NCBI GenBank assembly: GCA_019022495.1
Contig: JAFEKR010000002.1
Location: 3,410,001-3,474,000 of the forward strand
Reading direction: 5' to 3'
Length of the DNA: 64,000 nucleotides
Source: Epichloe hybrida
Lineage: Eukaryota > Ascomycota > Sordariomycetes > Hypocreales > Clavicipitaceae
Below are positions 22,186 to 33,975 of the stretch, one piece after another (positions within the stretch are counted from its first letter, which is position 1; each line of letters begins with the position of its first letter). The position numbers were made by a program, and so were the translations under genes. The notes below the pieces were generated by a model. That model worked only from the letters and a program-made list of their open reading frames with translations. It was not told the origin of the DNA and did no database searches.

Positions 22186-25033
22186 TTAATCCAAACTCTC
22201 CATCAACTTCTGCACGGCAGGGACATAGCATGCCGCCTTTTGGAAATCTCCCAACCGAACCCTCATCAGGTCAAAGGCCAGCAGAACGCTATGCTCCTCC
22301 CCTTGCACCGTTGCGCGCCGCAGCGAGTCGCCCTTGGAGTATCTCTGCGAGAAGTGCGTCAACAGTGTCCTCCTTGCTTCCATTTCTCTCGCTACCCCGA
22401 GTGCTTCCGCCATGGTGGAATGACTCTTGGCCTTGGCATGGTCCTGCTTGTCGTCACCAAATGTGCATTCGTGAATCAGTAGATGGGCTCCTTTGCAGGC
22501 GGAGGCAAACGCGCTGGAGGGTCTGCAGTCGCCGGAATATGCTATTCGTAACCCAGAGGTCAACTCGAGCTCTGTTCCATAGGACCGCCAGCAGTGGGTG
22601 ACGGGAATGCGCTTGATGCCAGCAAGGCCAAAGTTCTCTTCGCCAAGGTCTTGGGAGGTGGTGATGACGCGATCTTTTTCTTTGGGGTGGGGGCAGCTGG
22701 GGAAGCGCAGGCGGTGGAAGCCCATGTCTTCGACTTGGGACAATTCTTCTAGCATTTCGCGGTATCGACCTATGCAGGAGATGGCGAGCGTGGCGGTCTT
22801 GTTGCTGTCTAGGAGGCATTGTTCGTACCAGGCCTTGATGAGGGACACGGTGCCCATGTGGTGGTCGGCGTGGACGTGGCTGATGACGATGCATTTGAGA
22901 TTGCGAAGGACATCGGCCGTCTCTTCGGCATCGAAGACGCGGCGGATCTGGCCAACGTGTGCCTTCGCCGCAGTCCAAAAGATAGTTTCCGATGCCGGGG
23001 ACCCGGATGAGAGTTCCTGAGACGTTGCGGTGCTTGCTAGGTACAGATGAACCAGTTCCGAGGGGGATGATCTCGGCGTCTCTGTTAGGGATGTCCTTCT
23101 CCGTCTCTTCCACACGAGCCAGGAATTCTGGATTCGCAGCCTCGGCTTTTGCTCTTTCAGCCAAAGAAATCAGCTCCTCATCTACAGATTGCGCCGCGCC
23201 CAGCAAGTCTGGGAATGGTGCCATGGCTTGATCATCAAACACGAGTCGTGGCATCAATTGTAGCTTTTTCCCTGCGCGACCCAGCTCAATTGGTGAGCCA
23301 GCTGGCGGTGCCGGGTACGCGACCTTGTTGTCGAACTTCGGCAGGGGAAACCGTTCAGGATCGATCCTGCGCAGCTTGGTCTGAATTTCCGCAGCGCCAG
23401 GGTGTGTGATCATGTCGGGGCAAGTATCCTGAGCACAAAATACATGCTTGATCTGGGGGTGCTTCTCCGTGAATTGTTGAACTCTGGCATTGGAGGCGAG
23501 GCCAGTTCCTAAGATCCAGTACATCACATGGATGTGCTCCATGATTGCCTTTGTTTCCCACTCTGGTCTCGCCACAAAGGATTCTATGAAATCCGGTGTC
23601 GCAATATCGGCAATAATGATTCCCCTACCCGGCTGGGGCTCACCCAGCACCATATCGGGCGTGACAACCATGCCGTCCTTTCCCTCCACAGATTGCCCTG
23701 CAGTGAGCAGCTTGAAGTCCCAATTTTTCACTCCAAACTCCCTCGCAGCCACAGCGTTGAATTTGCCTCGACGGCCGTGGCACTTGACAATGTAGGACAT
23801 GGACGTTTCGCCATAGGCAGTTCTCGGTAACGGTATGTGATTGATCGCGAGAGTTTCTTCATGCTTTTCATCGCCAGCATTGTCGCCAGGTTCAGGGAAC
23901 ACCCATGCTGTTTCATCTGGGTTTTGCATCTCGACACCATCACATGTAAACGGGCCTTTGTAAGCCCTGAGCATATTCCTGTCACCCACGAAGGCGGCGT
24001 CTGTGGGTTGAAGGTCACGAATCATTCGGGGTAGCAAGACCGATCGACTGTTGAGGCTGCCACTGAACATGATTCGGTCCACAATCATGCCGGCAACCTC
24101 CGGATCCGATATCGTTGATCTCTGTTTCTGAGGCAAGTCTGCATGACTGTGGTTCCCATTCCCATTCACCATTTCTTCGTGGCATCGTTTTGGCGGGCTG
24201 CTCGAACAAGCTCTCTTGACAGGGACTTTCCAAACCTGAATAGAATCATCTTGCCAATCTGGGTCCGACTTATGTGAGATCGTGCTTCGACGGTCTTGCC
24301 GGAGCTCATGAGCCCGTACGCGAATTGGTTGTCGAAAAATCACTGGCCGGCAAGCAGCCAGGATGTGGCTCAGGTTGTCAGCTCCATGAACACCGATTCC
24401 TCCGTGAGGCGCCTTCTGTAGTAGCTTTTGTCCCTTTTGTTTCCTCTTGACATTTTCCGAGGCTGTGTATTCCTTGGCAGCGACAACGGCACCGCCAACA
24501 CTGAGCAGGTATCCGACCAGGCCACCCATTTGCTCCCAACCCACGGTTCCGCTCAAGAAAATATGCTCCGTACCCCCCATGGAAATTTTTCGACTTCCAA
24601 ACGCTCGTTGAGTTCCTTCGGCGACTTGTCCGAAGAGGTAGGATCGTTTGTCATGATGAAAATAGATACAAGTTCCCGGGGTATCAGTCGACGGAACGGT
24701 GGCGATTTCGACAGTGGTCGTCATGATTGTGGCGTCGGAGTGTCCTCTGTAGTTTACATATGTTCGAGTCGCAAAGGGTTCTTTGGACAGGCAGGCTTGC
24801 TTTCTGTCAATTGCCGAAGGACGACGAGATGCTGCGAGGCAGGACAAACTGCGACAGTTGGGGGGATTAAGAAGTCGCGGGCGAAGGAGTGCTGCAGGAA
24901 GCAGACAGGGCTTGAGTAGAGAAAAACAGACTCGTAGGCTTGTCACACCCGATATTTCCATCAGCGAAGGCTGGATGGGCGTTGAAAGATGCAAAGGAAT
25001 GGACAGACCAAATCTGAATCTGGAACTCTGCAT
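22186..25033 (-). CDS. TRZ1: Long-form tRNase Z (ELAC2/TRZ1) with an apparent 1-nt frameshift
   Basis: Single-exon frames 25033..22958 and 22956..22186 together match one tRNase Z L, the endonuclease that trims tRNA 3' trailers. The N-half has the degenerate beta-lactamase fold and PSKHRN motif (VPSKHRNVSGTL). The C-half has the catalytic motif SHVHADHH, then VTHCWRSYG, YSGDCRPS, HECTF and LTHFSQRY. The two halves are in different frames: after NYLLDCGEGT (ending 22958) one extra base near 22957 is needed to continue as VGQIRRVFDAEE. No intron can fit. Either the assembly has an error, or the copy is frameshifted. The ATG at 25033 gives about 948 residues with an Arg/Leu/Ser-rich presequence-like start; the in-frame ATG at 24724 begins the nuclear-type N-terminus. 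This suggests dual mitochondrial and nuclear forms, as known for yeast Trz1. Confidence 0.9.
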
Positions 25034-25517
25034 CAGCCCACACGGTAAACTTTTTTCTGGGTCAAGCTGGCGATGGAGGTCGAGTCAGAGAGTCAGAGTT
25101 ATTGACTGGCAAGGCTGCGGTACAGTGTACTGCGGGGCACAGCACTTGAGCCAATAGCAGCGTCAACATCCAATTTGTTATTGCTGCAGTCTGACATGAA
25201 AGTTCTCAGTCGCCTGCAAGGCGTGAAAATGCCCCCCCCCCCTCCCAACGTCTCTCAAGAGATGGGCCGAGCACGAGCATTACTCAAGAGGCGGCCAGAC
25301 GTCTCGACCAGATCAGTCAAGTAAGACCAGACTACAGGTGGGCATAACACCCCAAGCTGCCTCGCTGTCACCTATTCACGCACAGAACTGGAGAAGGGTG
25401 TTGGGTCGGACACGGCAATGTCGAATTAGTCAAAAGGCATAGAATTCAACTAAGCTAATGCTCTCCAGATGATCTAAAGCACGTCAAGCTAACAAGTTGA
25501 TTGAACCGTTTAGCAAG
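25034..25517. other. Region upstream of TRZ1, downstream of the hydroxylase gene
   Basis: These 484 bp hold the TRZ1 promoter and the hydroxylase 3' end. A C11-type homopolymer run lies near 25231-25243. I see no gene. Confidence 0.4.
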
Positions 25518-26594
25518 TCACCAGGCGGGAAACGATGCCTTATTCTCCCAGTCAACGTTTCCCTCCTTGCACTCGATCCTCTCCGTCACCGTTCCGAATA
25601 TCTTATCCCAGATGCGTGAGTGCTTGCCATAGTTGAAGCTGCTCTTCCACCCTCTTCGGTGATGCAAATCGTGGTCTTCGATGATTCCCTCTACCCCGAG
25701 GGATCGATACAGCCAACTTAACGGCGAAGGAGCAGTCGCATAAAGTCGCAATCCACTATGCCCCAGCACCTCTGTGAAGATGAGATACTGGTGGCAGATC
25801 CACAGGTCATAGAACCCCAGGGGCAACCCAAACCCCTTCTTGAGGGTGTAGAAGGCCAGCAAGGGAATGACAATCACGTCAAAGATCTCCTGGACACTAT
25901 CGGCGTAGAGACTCAATAGTGGGTTAGGATGCTTGGTCAGGTGATGGGTGCGATGGAAACGCCAGAGCATGTTCTTGTCATGCATCAACCTGTGGTACCA
26001 GTAGAACCAGAAGTCTACAGCGAGGCCGTACAGGGCAATTTCTATGGGAAGCCACCACCATTGCATTGAGGATGGAAGTTCCTTTTTGCGATAGGCCAGG
26101 ATGATGACGAGCATGGGACGGATGTTGCTTGCGGTGATGAGCGAGAGGAAAACCTTCTTGATATTGGCATCTGGGACGCCATCTCGCTCATGCTTGTCAC
26201 CGTCGAGAAATCCATGGGCATGGCCTAAGCGACGGAGAATATGTATCTGACGAACGCCATTATAGGTGAGGGCGATGTGGTAGAGGACAAAGGTGCCAAT
26301 GACACTCAGGTTGCGACCCGTGAAGTGTACGAAGGCGTAGTGGATGGCGAGAGGCCAAATCGCGTGTAAAAGGATCCATCGGTGCATCTGCCAGTCTGGC
26401 AAACAGGGCACCGGGTCCTCTTTGGAGTGTACCGGCACGGGCTTATCTAGCTCAACATGATGAATATTGAGTCGGTCTAGGTAGCGGTGATGGAAAGTCC
26501 ACTGGCTGCGATCCGTTTTGCGCCAGGTCGACCTCATTGAGTCCTTCGGGTTGCATTGGACTTCCATGACAGGCGATCTGTGAATAGTTTCCAA
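25518..26594 (-). CDS. Fatty-acid hydroxylase / sterol desaturase family membrane di-iron enzyme
   Basis: An intronless frame encodes 358 residues. The family histidine boxes are all present: HRLMH (HX3H), HRTHH (HX2HH) and HDLHH (HX2HH) near the C-terminus, binding a di-iron centre. Several hydrophobic stretches around residues 70-110, 145-165 and 175-200 are membrane helices. The reaction is O2-dependent hydroxylation or desaturation of a lipid on the ER face; the substrate cannot be set, because the protein lacks clear ERG3- or ERG25-specific blocks that I know. The first 50 residues are basic and polar. The ATG at 26594 is the first in frame, and another is at residue 10. A TATA-like element is about 80 bp upstream. 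Confidence 0.85.
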   Translation of the reverse strand: METIHRSPVMEVQCNPKDSMRSTWRKTDRSQWTFHHRYLDRLNIHHVELDKPVPVHSKEDPVPCLPDWQMHRWILLHAIWPLAIHYAFVHFTGRNLSVIGTFVLYHIALTYNGVRQIHILRRLGHAHGFLDGDKHERDGVPDANIKKVFLSLITASNIRPMLVIILAYRKKELPSSMQWWWLPIEIALYGLAVDFWFYWYHRLMHDKNMLWRFHRTHHLTKHPNPLLSLYADSVQEIFDVIVIPLLAFYTLKKGFGLPLGFYDLWICHQYLIFTEVLGHSGLRLYATAPSPLSWLYRSLGVEGIIEDHDLHHRRGWKSSFNYGKHSRIWDKIFGTVTERIECKEGNVDWENKASFPAW

Positions 26595-28466
26595 TCAAAA
26601 GACCTTGTGGGCAGGAAAACTGAGAGGAAACAAAAGAGGTCGGGCATCAACTTGAGAATATAGCCGTGCCTCTATATAAGTAGGAACTTGAGATCCTGTC
26701 CTCAGCGGTTATCTCAGTTGGCCCGACTCCGTTCAGCATCGAGCTGTGATCAGACGGACGATCTGGGCCGAGGCTCCAGATTAAGGCCAAAACGGGATAG
26801 ATCAAACATTCTGCCAATTCCGTGACATCCCGCCTCGCATGGAATGCACGTTCTACGTTCTAACTGACTTCACCCACTAGTCAAGTAGTTCTGGTAGGTC
26901 TGTCGCAAGTGCCACACCTTTTGTCAGATGTCTGTTCGCCAAGTCAGATGGCCGATCCCGTAGAATCGAACTGAAGTCTGCATGGAAGTCGGACTTGCGT
27001 GGCAAATATCGCGTTCCCAAGAAAGGAAGAAGAAGCCATTGTATTGTGCCTTCGTCATTCGATATTCGTTGATTGATGTCTAGTGCAGCCGCCGGGCATA
27101 GGGTAGGCGAATGGACGAAGACTTGGGTGCGGGCTCGTGAAGTTTGCTCACAACGTTGCGGCGGTAATCATATCAGTCTGCAAAGGAGAGGTTTTACAAT
27201 CTCTGCATGTCATGAGTATCCAGATGCAAGGAACGATGTAGACCTCGTTCTGAAGTCTAACAAAGCCAATACCAGGGCTGTTATACTTGGTTTGTCTTCC
27301 ACCGACACAAACCTCAACATATCTGGTGCATAATAAATCAAACCCACGCTCGGCGCATTTGGGCTTGCACTGACCACCGACGACGGATGCGCTGATCGGG
27401 TGCGCTGCCCAATAAAAAATCGAAAAAAATGTTGCCTCTTCCATCATCCATCCCCAAGAAATGGGGATCGGCAAACTTGGGAGCGTGGGGTCGACCCATT
27501 GGCTGATTGGCTGCAACCGGCTGCAACCCCAGGAGTTTCTGGGTGTCAAACAAGGCTCAAGCAGGGCCTTTACGGGATCGCCGAAGTCACCACATGATAT
27601 CCTGGTCCGCATCATGCATGCGCATCGCGTGCATTTGCCGTGCATTTGCTCAAGGATCCGTGATTGATCCAACCTCTGTTTCCCTCTTCCAGCTCCGTCC
27701 GACAAGGTCCTGGTCCTCTGTCCACAGACCAACGACAAGGTGACGGGATCGCCCTGGCATCACGGCCTTGCGAGCGCACTGGCACTAGCTCCAATCTTGC
27801 TTTATTACGGCTTTCTTTTGCTTCATTTCGTCCGCTTGACGCGGTCCTTGCCAGGAGCCAACAAAGCAGAACCATCTCCAGTCCGAGTCAGCCAATCTCC
27901 CGCCGACCCAACGTCGACAGCGCGGCGACAGCGCGGCGACTCCGGGCTTACAAGACTGACTCGCGACCTTCTGACTTAAAAGTTGCACGGCATACAATGA
28001 ATACTTATTCGCGTCACCATCACTGAGCAAGGTGCCGATCCCGTCGTTTCGTGAATGCTGATGACAGTGAGCCCTGTTGGTGGCAACGATTAACATCTCA
28101 CCAGCGTTAAAAGAAATTTGCGGGGCGTGCCACAATCGAACAAAGAGACATCAGACCGTTTGGCTGCCTTCGGGACTCGAGTGTAACTCAAAACTGACAG
28201 CCACCACAAAACCGTGACACAGGCGCCTGCGATTGACACTGCATCATTCCGTCACGTGCAGTCCTTAAAATCCCGAAAACTCCATCATCGCGTGTTGATC
28301 TGGGCATCTAAAGCCGACGCCTTCATCGAAAACGAAAAGGCAAAGGGAAAGGGACAGGGGCTATAGATTCTCCCTGCGATACCTCAATGGCGACGTAGAT
28401 CGCAGCCTTGCATCCCCAATCTGCGGCACACTGCGCCAGCGGGCTCAAGGAAACCGCAAACGAGTG
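26595..28466. promoter_or_regulatory. Divergent promoter region of the hydroxylase and phosphodiesterase genes
   Basis: About 1.9 kb with no supported gene. A TATA-like element (CTATATAAG on plus, CTTATATAG on minus) lies at 26672-26680, near the hydroxylase start. A run of short direct repeats (CTGCAACCGG followed by CTGCAACCCC) is at 27511-27530, and a CACGTG-type E-box core (CACGTGC) at 28253-28259 is about 210 bp before the phosphodiesterase ATG. Confidence 0.4.
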
Positions 28467-30070
28467 ATGGCAGACACAGCGGAACCTGCATTGCAAGTCA
28501 TTGTTTTGGTATGTTGGGACATGATACGACTTGCCCGTCGTCGCTGTCGTTGAGAGAGAGAGTTGCTAATCTTGCCTAGGGCTCCGGCGGAGGCCCCCAA
28601 GAATCCAACATCACAGCATTCTTAGTACGTGCCGTCGCTGAGAACTGGTCCAAAGGATCAATTGTTGCCGTTGATGCCGGTGTACACTTGTCGGCAATAA
28701 CACGACTTATCGAAGAAGCATACCCATCATCACCGCCTGCCAGCGTGCCGTTCAAACTCGATAATGGCCCGTTCTCGGGGTTGGAATTGCCATGTACATC
28801 TGCTGGCGCAAACGCGGCTTACATAACGCGTTCTCTCGTCGACACGTATCTCATCACTCACCCTCACCTGGACCATATCTCAGGTTTTGTCGTCAACACG
28901 GCCGGCTTGCCTGGGACCCGCCCGAAGAAATTGGCCGGGCTTCCAAGTACGATCCAGGCGTTCAAAAGCCACATTTTCAATAATGTCATCTGGCCGAATT
29001 TGAGTGATGAAAACAACGGAGCGGGGTTGCTGACATACCTACGACTCGTCGAAGGTGGCAGTCCCGCGCTTGGAGACGGCGAGGGCAAAGGATATACAGA
29101 AGTATGCGATGGCCTTTTGGTCAAGACTTGGAGCGTCAGCCATGGTCACTGCATCGAGAAACACCCACACAGGGGCTCGGCATCAAGCGCATCACCACGC
29201 TTCGGTAGTCATGATGCTTCATCGCAAGCGCCCCGCAGAGATTTGCACAATCACATAGCATCGCAAGCTACCCCCAGAGGTCAGGCGCACCTTGGCCAGG
29301 CAGCAGCATTGTCCGCAGCGTCCTCCTCATTCGGCGGCAACAGTGAACAAGACAAGTTCTGTGTCTACGACTCGAGCGCCTATTTCATTCAAGATCAATC
29401 GCACCGTCGAGAGGTCCTCATTTTCGGAGATGTCGAACCGGACAGCATATCATTGAGTCCACGGAATCTACACGTCTGGCAAGAGGCGGCTCCCAAGATA
29501 AACGCCGGCACATTGGCAGCCATCTTTATAGAATGCAGTTACGACGACTCTCAGAGCAACGACAGATTATTTGGGCACTTGAAGCCGTGTTTCGTCGTGG
29601 AAGAGCTGCGAGCGTTAGCAAACGAGGTGGAGATATCTCGAAAGATGAAAGGAATGGAATCCAAGAAGCGCAAACGTGTCAGCATAGATGAAACCCATAA
29701 CCACCGGCCAAACTCTATTCTCAAGCAAGCATCTGGACTCGAAGACCCATTGTCACCCAAATCCATTCTGCCAACAATGCCGAAATCAGCGGCTCCTGGC
29801 GGAACCACGACAGATGACGATGATATCCCACGCCTGGGTACACCCACCGACGAGCTCTCTTTCCAGGACATGGAGATTCTAAGGCTGGTGCCGAATCCTC
29901 CACGGCCGCTGGAAGGGCTCAAAGTGGTCATCATCCACGTCAAGGAGCGACTAGACGATGGCCTGGCTGTAGGGGAAAGCATTCTGACGCAGCTCCTGGA
30001 GCATGAGAAGGATGCTAATCTGGGATGCGAATTTGTCATGTCCAAATCAGGAATGTCTTTCTATTTCTAG
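28467..30070 (+). CDS. PDE1: Class II (low-affinity) cAMP phosphodiesterase
   Basis: Exons 28467..28508 and 28580..30070 (71-nt intron, GTATGT...TAG, phase 0) encode 510 residues. The first exon supplies ALQVIVL, which joins GSGGGPQESNITAF, the usual class II N-terminus. The metallo-beta-lactamase-like signature THPHLDHISGF lies near residue 107, and further metal-site segments are SVSHGHC and FGDVEPD. The enzyme hydrolyses cAMP (and cGMP) to 5'-AMP and damps PKA signalling; in filamentous fungi the low-affinity enzyme tunes growth and development. Two inserts (about residues 230-275 and 395-450) are Ser/Pro-rich and low-complexity, making it longer than yeast Pde1 (369 aa). The basic stretch KKRKRV could be a nuclear-localisation signal. 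Confidence 0.92.
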
Positions 30071-30332
30071 ATGACTTATAGATGGCACAAAGAACACGAT
30101 GCAATGACAAGGGATGGGGGAGAAGATGTAGATGAAAGAAATGCGTTTTGCGGATCGAACGCGAGACCACCCACACAATATAACGAAGTATGACTGGATG
30201 ACAGGAAATGATTCTCTTCTGATGATGATTTGCGAAAATGTCTCTTTACGCTCCTGATAAGTACTTGTGACTCATCCTTGATTGCCAAATTTCATATCGG
30301 TTCATATCGGTTCGTCTCGGTTCGTCTCGTTT

Positions 30333-31311
30333 TCATTCCATTCCATTCCCAGACTTCTTAATCTTGTCCAGTCCCGCCTGGCCACCGAGGTCCTCGTCAA
30401 ACTTGGGCCTCGTCAGCTCAAAGCCTTCATTCGTTCTACTGTAGGTAATTCCGCCCAGTCGGCCAATCGGTCTCAATACCTAGACCACGACGGACGTCAG
30501 CAACGAGTCAGTCCACAGGAGCAAGAAGAGGAGGAGGAGGAGAAAAAAAAAAAAAAGAAAGGGAGCTCACAGCAGGATCAATCAGGCTCCTGTCCGAGTT
30601 GATGGCATCCTCCCTAGCCCAGAACCTCACACCCTCCAGCACAACCATGGTGCCCGTCTTCTCGCCCGACGTCCTGCTCTCCCACTCGCGCACGCTCTCC
30701 ACCTTGACCTCGATGCTGAAGACGGCCTCCTTGACCCTCGCCGGCCTGACGACCTCGCAGTCGTGCACGGCTGTCAGGCCGCTTATGTCCCACTCCGACA
30801 CGCCAAAGGGGGCGTCGATGCTCGTCGAGTTGGCCGCCTCGACGAAGGGGTCGCTGATGATGTTGATGACGCCCTCGCTCGTGTCGAGGAGGTTCCTGAG
30901 CGAGTCCTTTGCTCGCGAGACGGGGCACGCGAAGCCGATGACTAGGATGGGCGGGTCGTGGCTCATCATGTTGAAGTAGCTGAAGGGGGCGAGGTTGGCG
31001 GCGACGGAGCCGTCCGCGTCGGCGTCGCGCGAGAGCGTCGACAGCAGGGCGATTGGGCGGGGGACGATGGCCGAGATGAGCAGCTTGTAGTTGAGGGCCG
31101 CGGGGCGCTGGGGGTGGCCCGGGTCGATGGGGACGTGGCGAGGGGTGGGCGTGGGCGTGGGCGTGGGCGTGTTGGCGCCGGAGCCGAATGACCATGTTGG
31201 CGAGGCGGTCTGGGTGTATGTGAAGGGGGGGCGGCGGTTGGACGGCGCGGGGCGCGACGCCTGCACCTTGTTGAAGTCGGGATGGGGGTTGCGGTTGATG
31301 CTGTCGGACAT
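30333..31311 (-). CDS. FMN-binding flavin-reductase-like domain protein
   Basis: Exons 31311..30571 and 30479..30333 (intron 30570..30480, GTGAGC...TAG, phase 0) encode 295 residues. The core, from residue about 80, reads LNYKLLISAIVPRPIALLST and SYFNMMSHDPPI, the flavin reductase-like FMN-binding fold (DIM6/NTAB type), and the second exon contributes GRLGGITYSRT. Members bind FMN and act as NAD(P)H:flavin oxidoreductases or are annotated only as flavoproteins; the partner here is unknown. The ATG at 31311 opens the common fungal start MSDSINRNPHPDFNKVQ. In-frame ATGs at 31368 (Arg-rich, mitochondria-like leader) and 31506 are possible. A (GGGCGT)n tract at 31147-31171 codes a Pro-Thr run. 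The intron begins next to a 45-nt pyrimidine tract on the coding strand, an unusual position. Confidence 0.88.
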
Positions 31312-32250
31312 GGCGAAGGGGCGTTTGGGGACGAGTTGGGAGCGCAGGCGGGTGCGGATGCGAGACATTCGCGAGGGGAGACGAAGTCTGTGTGTGTGTG
31401 TGTGTTGTGAACAACGGGACGAATTGCTGTGGGAGGGGGTAGGCATGGGAGGCATGTTGTAGATGTCCTGTCCTGTCCTGTCCCGCTTTTTAGATCCATG
31501 ATGCAATTGACATGAAATGTACTCCGTAGGACGGATCCGTAAGGACGAGCGGGTGCGTCTTCGGGAGATTTGCTACGGCCCGGGTCGGGTCAGTTCGGGC
31601 AAGGGTCGGTGGAAGGATGCAATTTGCAATTTCGCAATCCAATATGAGAATAAACAAAACTAAACAGTCATTTGAACGGGAAAATACCAAAACAAAACCT
31701 AACCTATCTGCAGGCACGCTACTTGTCAAGACTGAAAAGAGCACGGCTCTTTTTCTTCTCGCCTTTTTTCCCTTTTGGCTGGGCCTTTCCAACAATTCTG
31801 TATTTCCTCACTGAGACACACCCTTGTGGCTGCTCAGTGGCGCCGCGTGAACCCCCCGATTCTCGGGATTCCATGCCTGTTTCCCGGGGCCAGCCCCTTC
31901 TTTTCGCCATTCCCATCCCGGTTCCTTCGGCTGCATCGGGTGAGGACCCCTGCGCCGGATCCCGTGGTTCCTGGAGTGGCTTCGTCCGACTGGTCGGGCT
32001 CTCTTTTTACTCGCCGATGGATATCCTCGGATTCCCCTTTGGCCTTGCAGCTAGATCAATCTTTTTTTTCTTGGCTGGGGCAAGACTTGGGCACGTCAAT
32101 AACACTTGTATTGGCCCTTCTTTCATGTTTCCATCAATGCTCCCCTACAGAGCGTAACCCTCCTGTGTAAATCGAGTCAGCCCATTCGCACCGTCATCGA
32201 GGTATCTTCACCGGAGGTTTGGGCAGGAATGTACTTACGGTTCTCGTTAT
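31312..32250. other. Intergenic region with a likely 3' UTR intron of the C2H2 gene
   Basis: These 939 bp separate two minus-strand genes. On the minus strand a strong donor (GTAAGTAC at 32238) pairs with a CTGAC branch site and the acceptor ACACAG ending at 32163. This makes a 76-nt intron beginning 12 nt after the C2H2 stop codon. Two T-runs (31749-31775 and 32060-32069) and one TACTCCGTA (31520-31528) are also here. No other gene is seen. Confidence 0.5.
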
Positions 32251-33975
32251 TCAACCAGTGGAATAAGGTCGACGGCTGGTGTCTGCTTGAAGCATGTCCG
32301 AGGCAACAGAGCTGAGCTCCTTGGTCATGTTTGCCATGTAAGCGAGGCGCTTCTGCACGTCGCCAATCTGCTGCAGGCTGCGGACATCATCCGGCTTGTT
32401 CAGACCACGAACAATCTCTTCGACAACACGTCTCTGGTCGAGCCACTGCTCGAGGAGCGGCTTGGATGGGACCGGCTTAGTGTCGGCCACTGGCATCGAC
32501 TTGAGCGTGGCCTTGCGGGTTGCATTGGTCTGCTCTGCTACCTCCGTCTTTCTCTTGCGGCCCTTGACAGATTGACTGCTGCCGCCAGAAGGGGGAGAGC
32601 CGCCGGCGCTTCCGTGATCGTTGTGCACGCGCTTCATGTGGTCTCGCAGGTTCCACTGGCGTGGGAATCCATTACCAGGAACGGCACGTTCGCATCCGTC
32701 GTAGACGCAAAGGAAGGGCTTGTCGCCGTGTCCATGCAACCCGTGAGCTTCACGCTCGTGGCGGAGAAGGCAAGCGGTAGATGAGAAACGAGCGCCCTCG
32801 CAAGACTCAGCCTTGCAGCGGTATGGCTTCAGGTGTGAGTCAACGAACTTGCTGCAGCGCGAAAGGTATTTGTTAGATCAATGCCGTCAGGTCGTGTTAA
32901 ATTACATCCACGCATGTATGGGGATGAGGAGGGGGCCATCTCTTACTCGTAGTTGCACTTGAGCTTCTCGGCCTTGTGGTTGCAGCTTGCTTGCCCCTCC
33001 CAAGGGCAGTGGAAAAGACCATCAGGTCCAGGAGTGGCATTCTTGTACAACTCATGATCTCGAGCCGAGGACTCACCATCGCTTCCGTGTCTACGACAAG
33101 CGAATTCATTTGAGATGGCCAGCCCGCCCTCCTCGAGCTTGACGTTTTCCTTGCTGCTCTCCGAAACCAAGGAGACCTTGCGCTCCGCACTGATGAAACG
33201 AGACACGTAAGTAAGTTGCTCAAAAGACGCGCCGGCCTGCTATCTTGACATACCTGGGGGAGTCGCCAGCGATCTCGGGCGAGTTGGGGTTCAACACGCT
33301 GGGCAGCCATACATCATCAATAGTGGCAGGAGATGAAGCTCGAGAAATGGAACTTGAGAAGCAATCCCAGGAGCCTGGCGATGAGCTGTCTGGCAAGACA
33401 GATTCAGGCCCCAGGTGCATCTGCGCAGGAACCATATGCATGGGGTTGGCATCAGAAACAGCAAAAGCACCAGTAGCGGTAGCCATGTTCATGTCAAGGC
33501 TGAGTTCGGACCAATACATCTGAGGATTGGTGGCGGCCGCGGCATCCGCGGCTACCAAGAGGCACGAGTCCATTCCGGCCATGGTTCCAGCAACAGTGGT
33601 AGAATGGGGAACATTTCTGAAATCGGATGCATTACCTCTGCTCATTTGAGATGATTGAGAGAGAGACGAGCCTGAAGATCGGCTTGAATCTGCTCTAGAC
33701 ATGGCTTGTGCCACGGTTGAGCTTTGTGCGGTGAACCTCGGGATGGTCCACACAGATTCCATGGACTGAGTATGTTCTAGCCTTGATCCTCTGGGAGTGG
33801 TTTGTCCTGAGGTGAAAAGATAGTCCTCGGCTTCTCCAGAGTGGGATGATCCATTGTCCGAGTATTCATGGAAGTTTCGGGGGCCATCTCCGGCGTTTTG
33901 CCATGGTCCATTCAACAAATCAGTTGAAGGTTCTGTATGAGCAAAAGAAAATATGCCAGCAGTACTTGAAACCAT
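32251..33975 (-). CDS. C2H2 zinc-finger transcription factor, start uncertain
   Basis: Exons 33975..33254, 33189..32947 and 32851..32251 (both junctions phase 2) encode 521 residues from the first in-frame ATG. Residues 1-240 are Ser-rich and disordered. A Cys/His segment (GLFHCPWEGQASCNHK) sits in exon 2, and two finger-like units follow in exon 3: CKAESCEGARFSSTACLLRH and CVYDGCERAVPGNG with HMKRVH. A basic stretch (KGRKRKTE) follows. The C-terminus is a helical region with LLEQWLDQRRVVEEIVRGL. A nuclear DNA-binding regulator is expected; targets are unknown and I cannot name the ortholog. The frame stays open upstream to 34000, where an acceptor-like CAG occurs, so a short upstream coding exon is likely; the best candidate is 34254..34213. 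Confidence 0.85.

Noticed and set aside
22454..22957. Continuation of the TRZ1 N-half frame past the frameshift
   Set aside because: The translation beyond GEGT is Arg/Pro/His-rich and unrelated to any tRNase Z, while the shifted frame has every catalytic motif.
27148..27738. 196-aa minus frame upstream of the phosphodiesterase
   Set aside because: Low-quality composition, no domain and no conserved-looking segment; it lies in a divergent promoter region.
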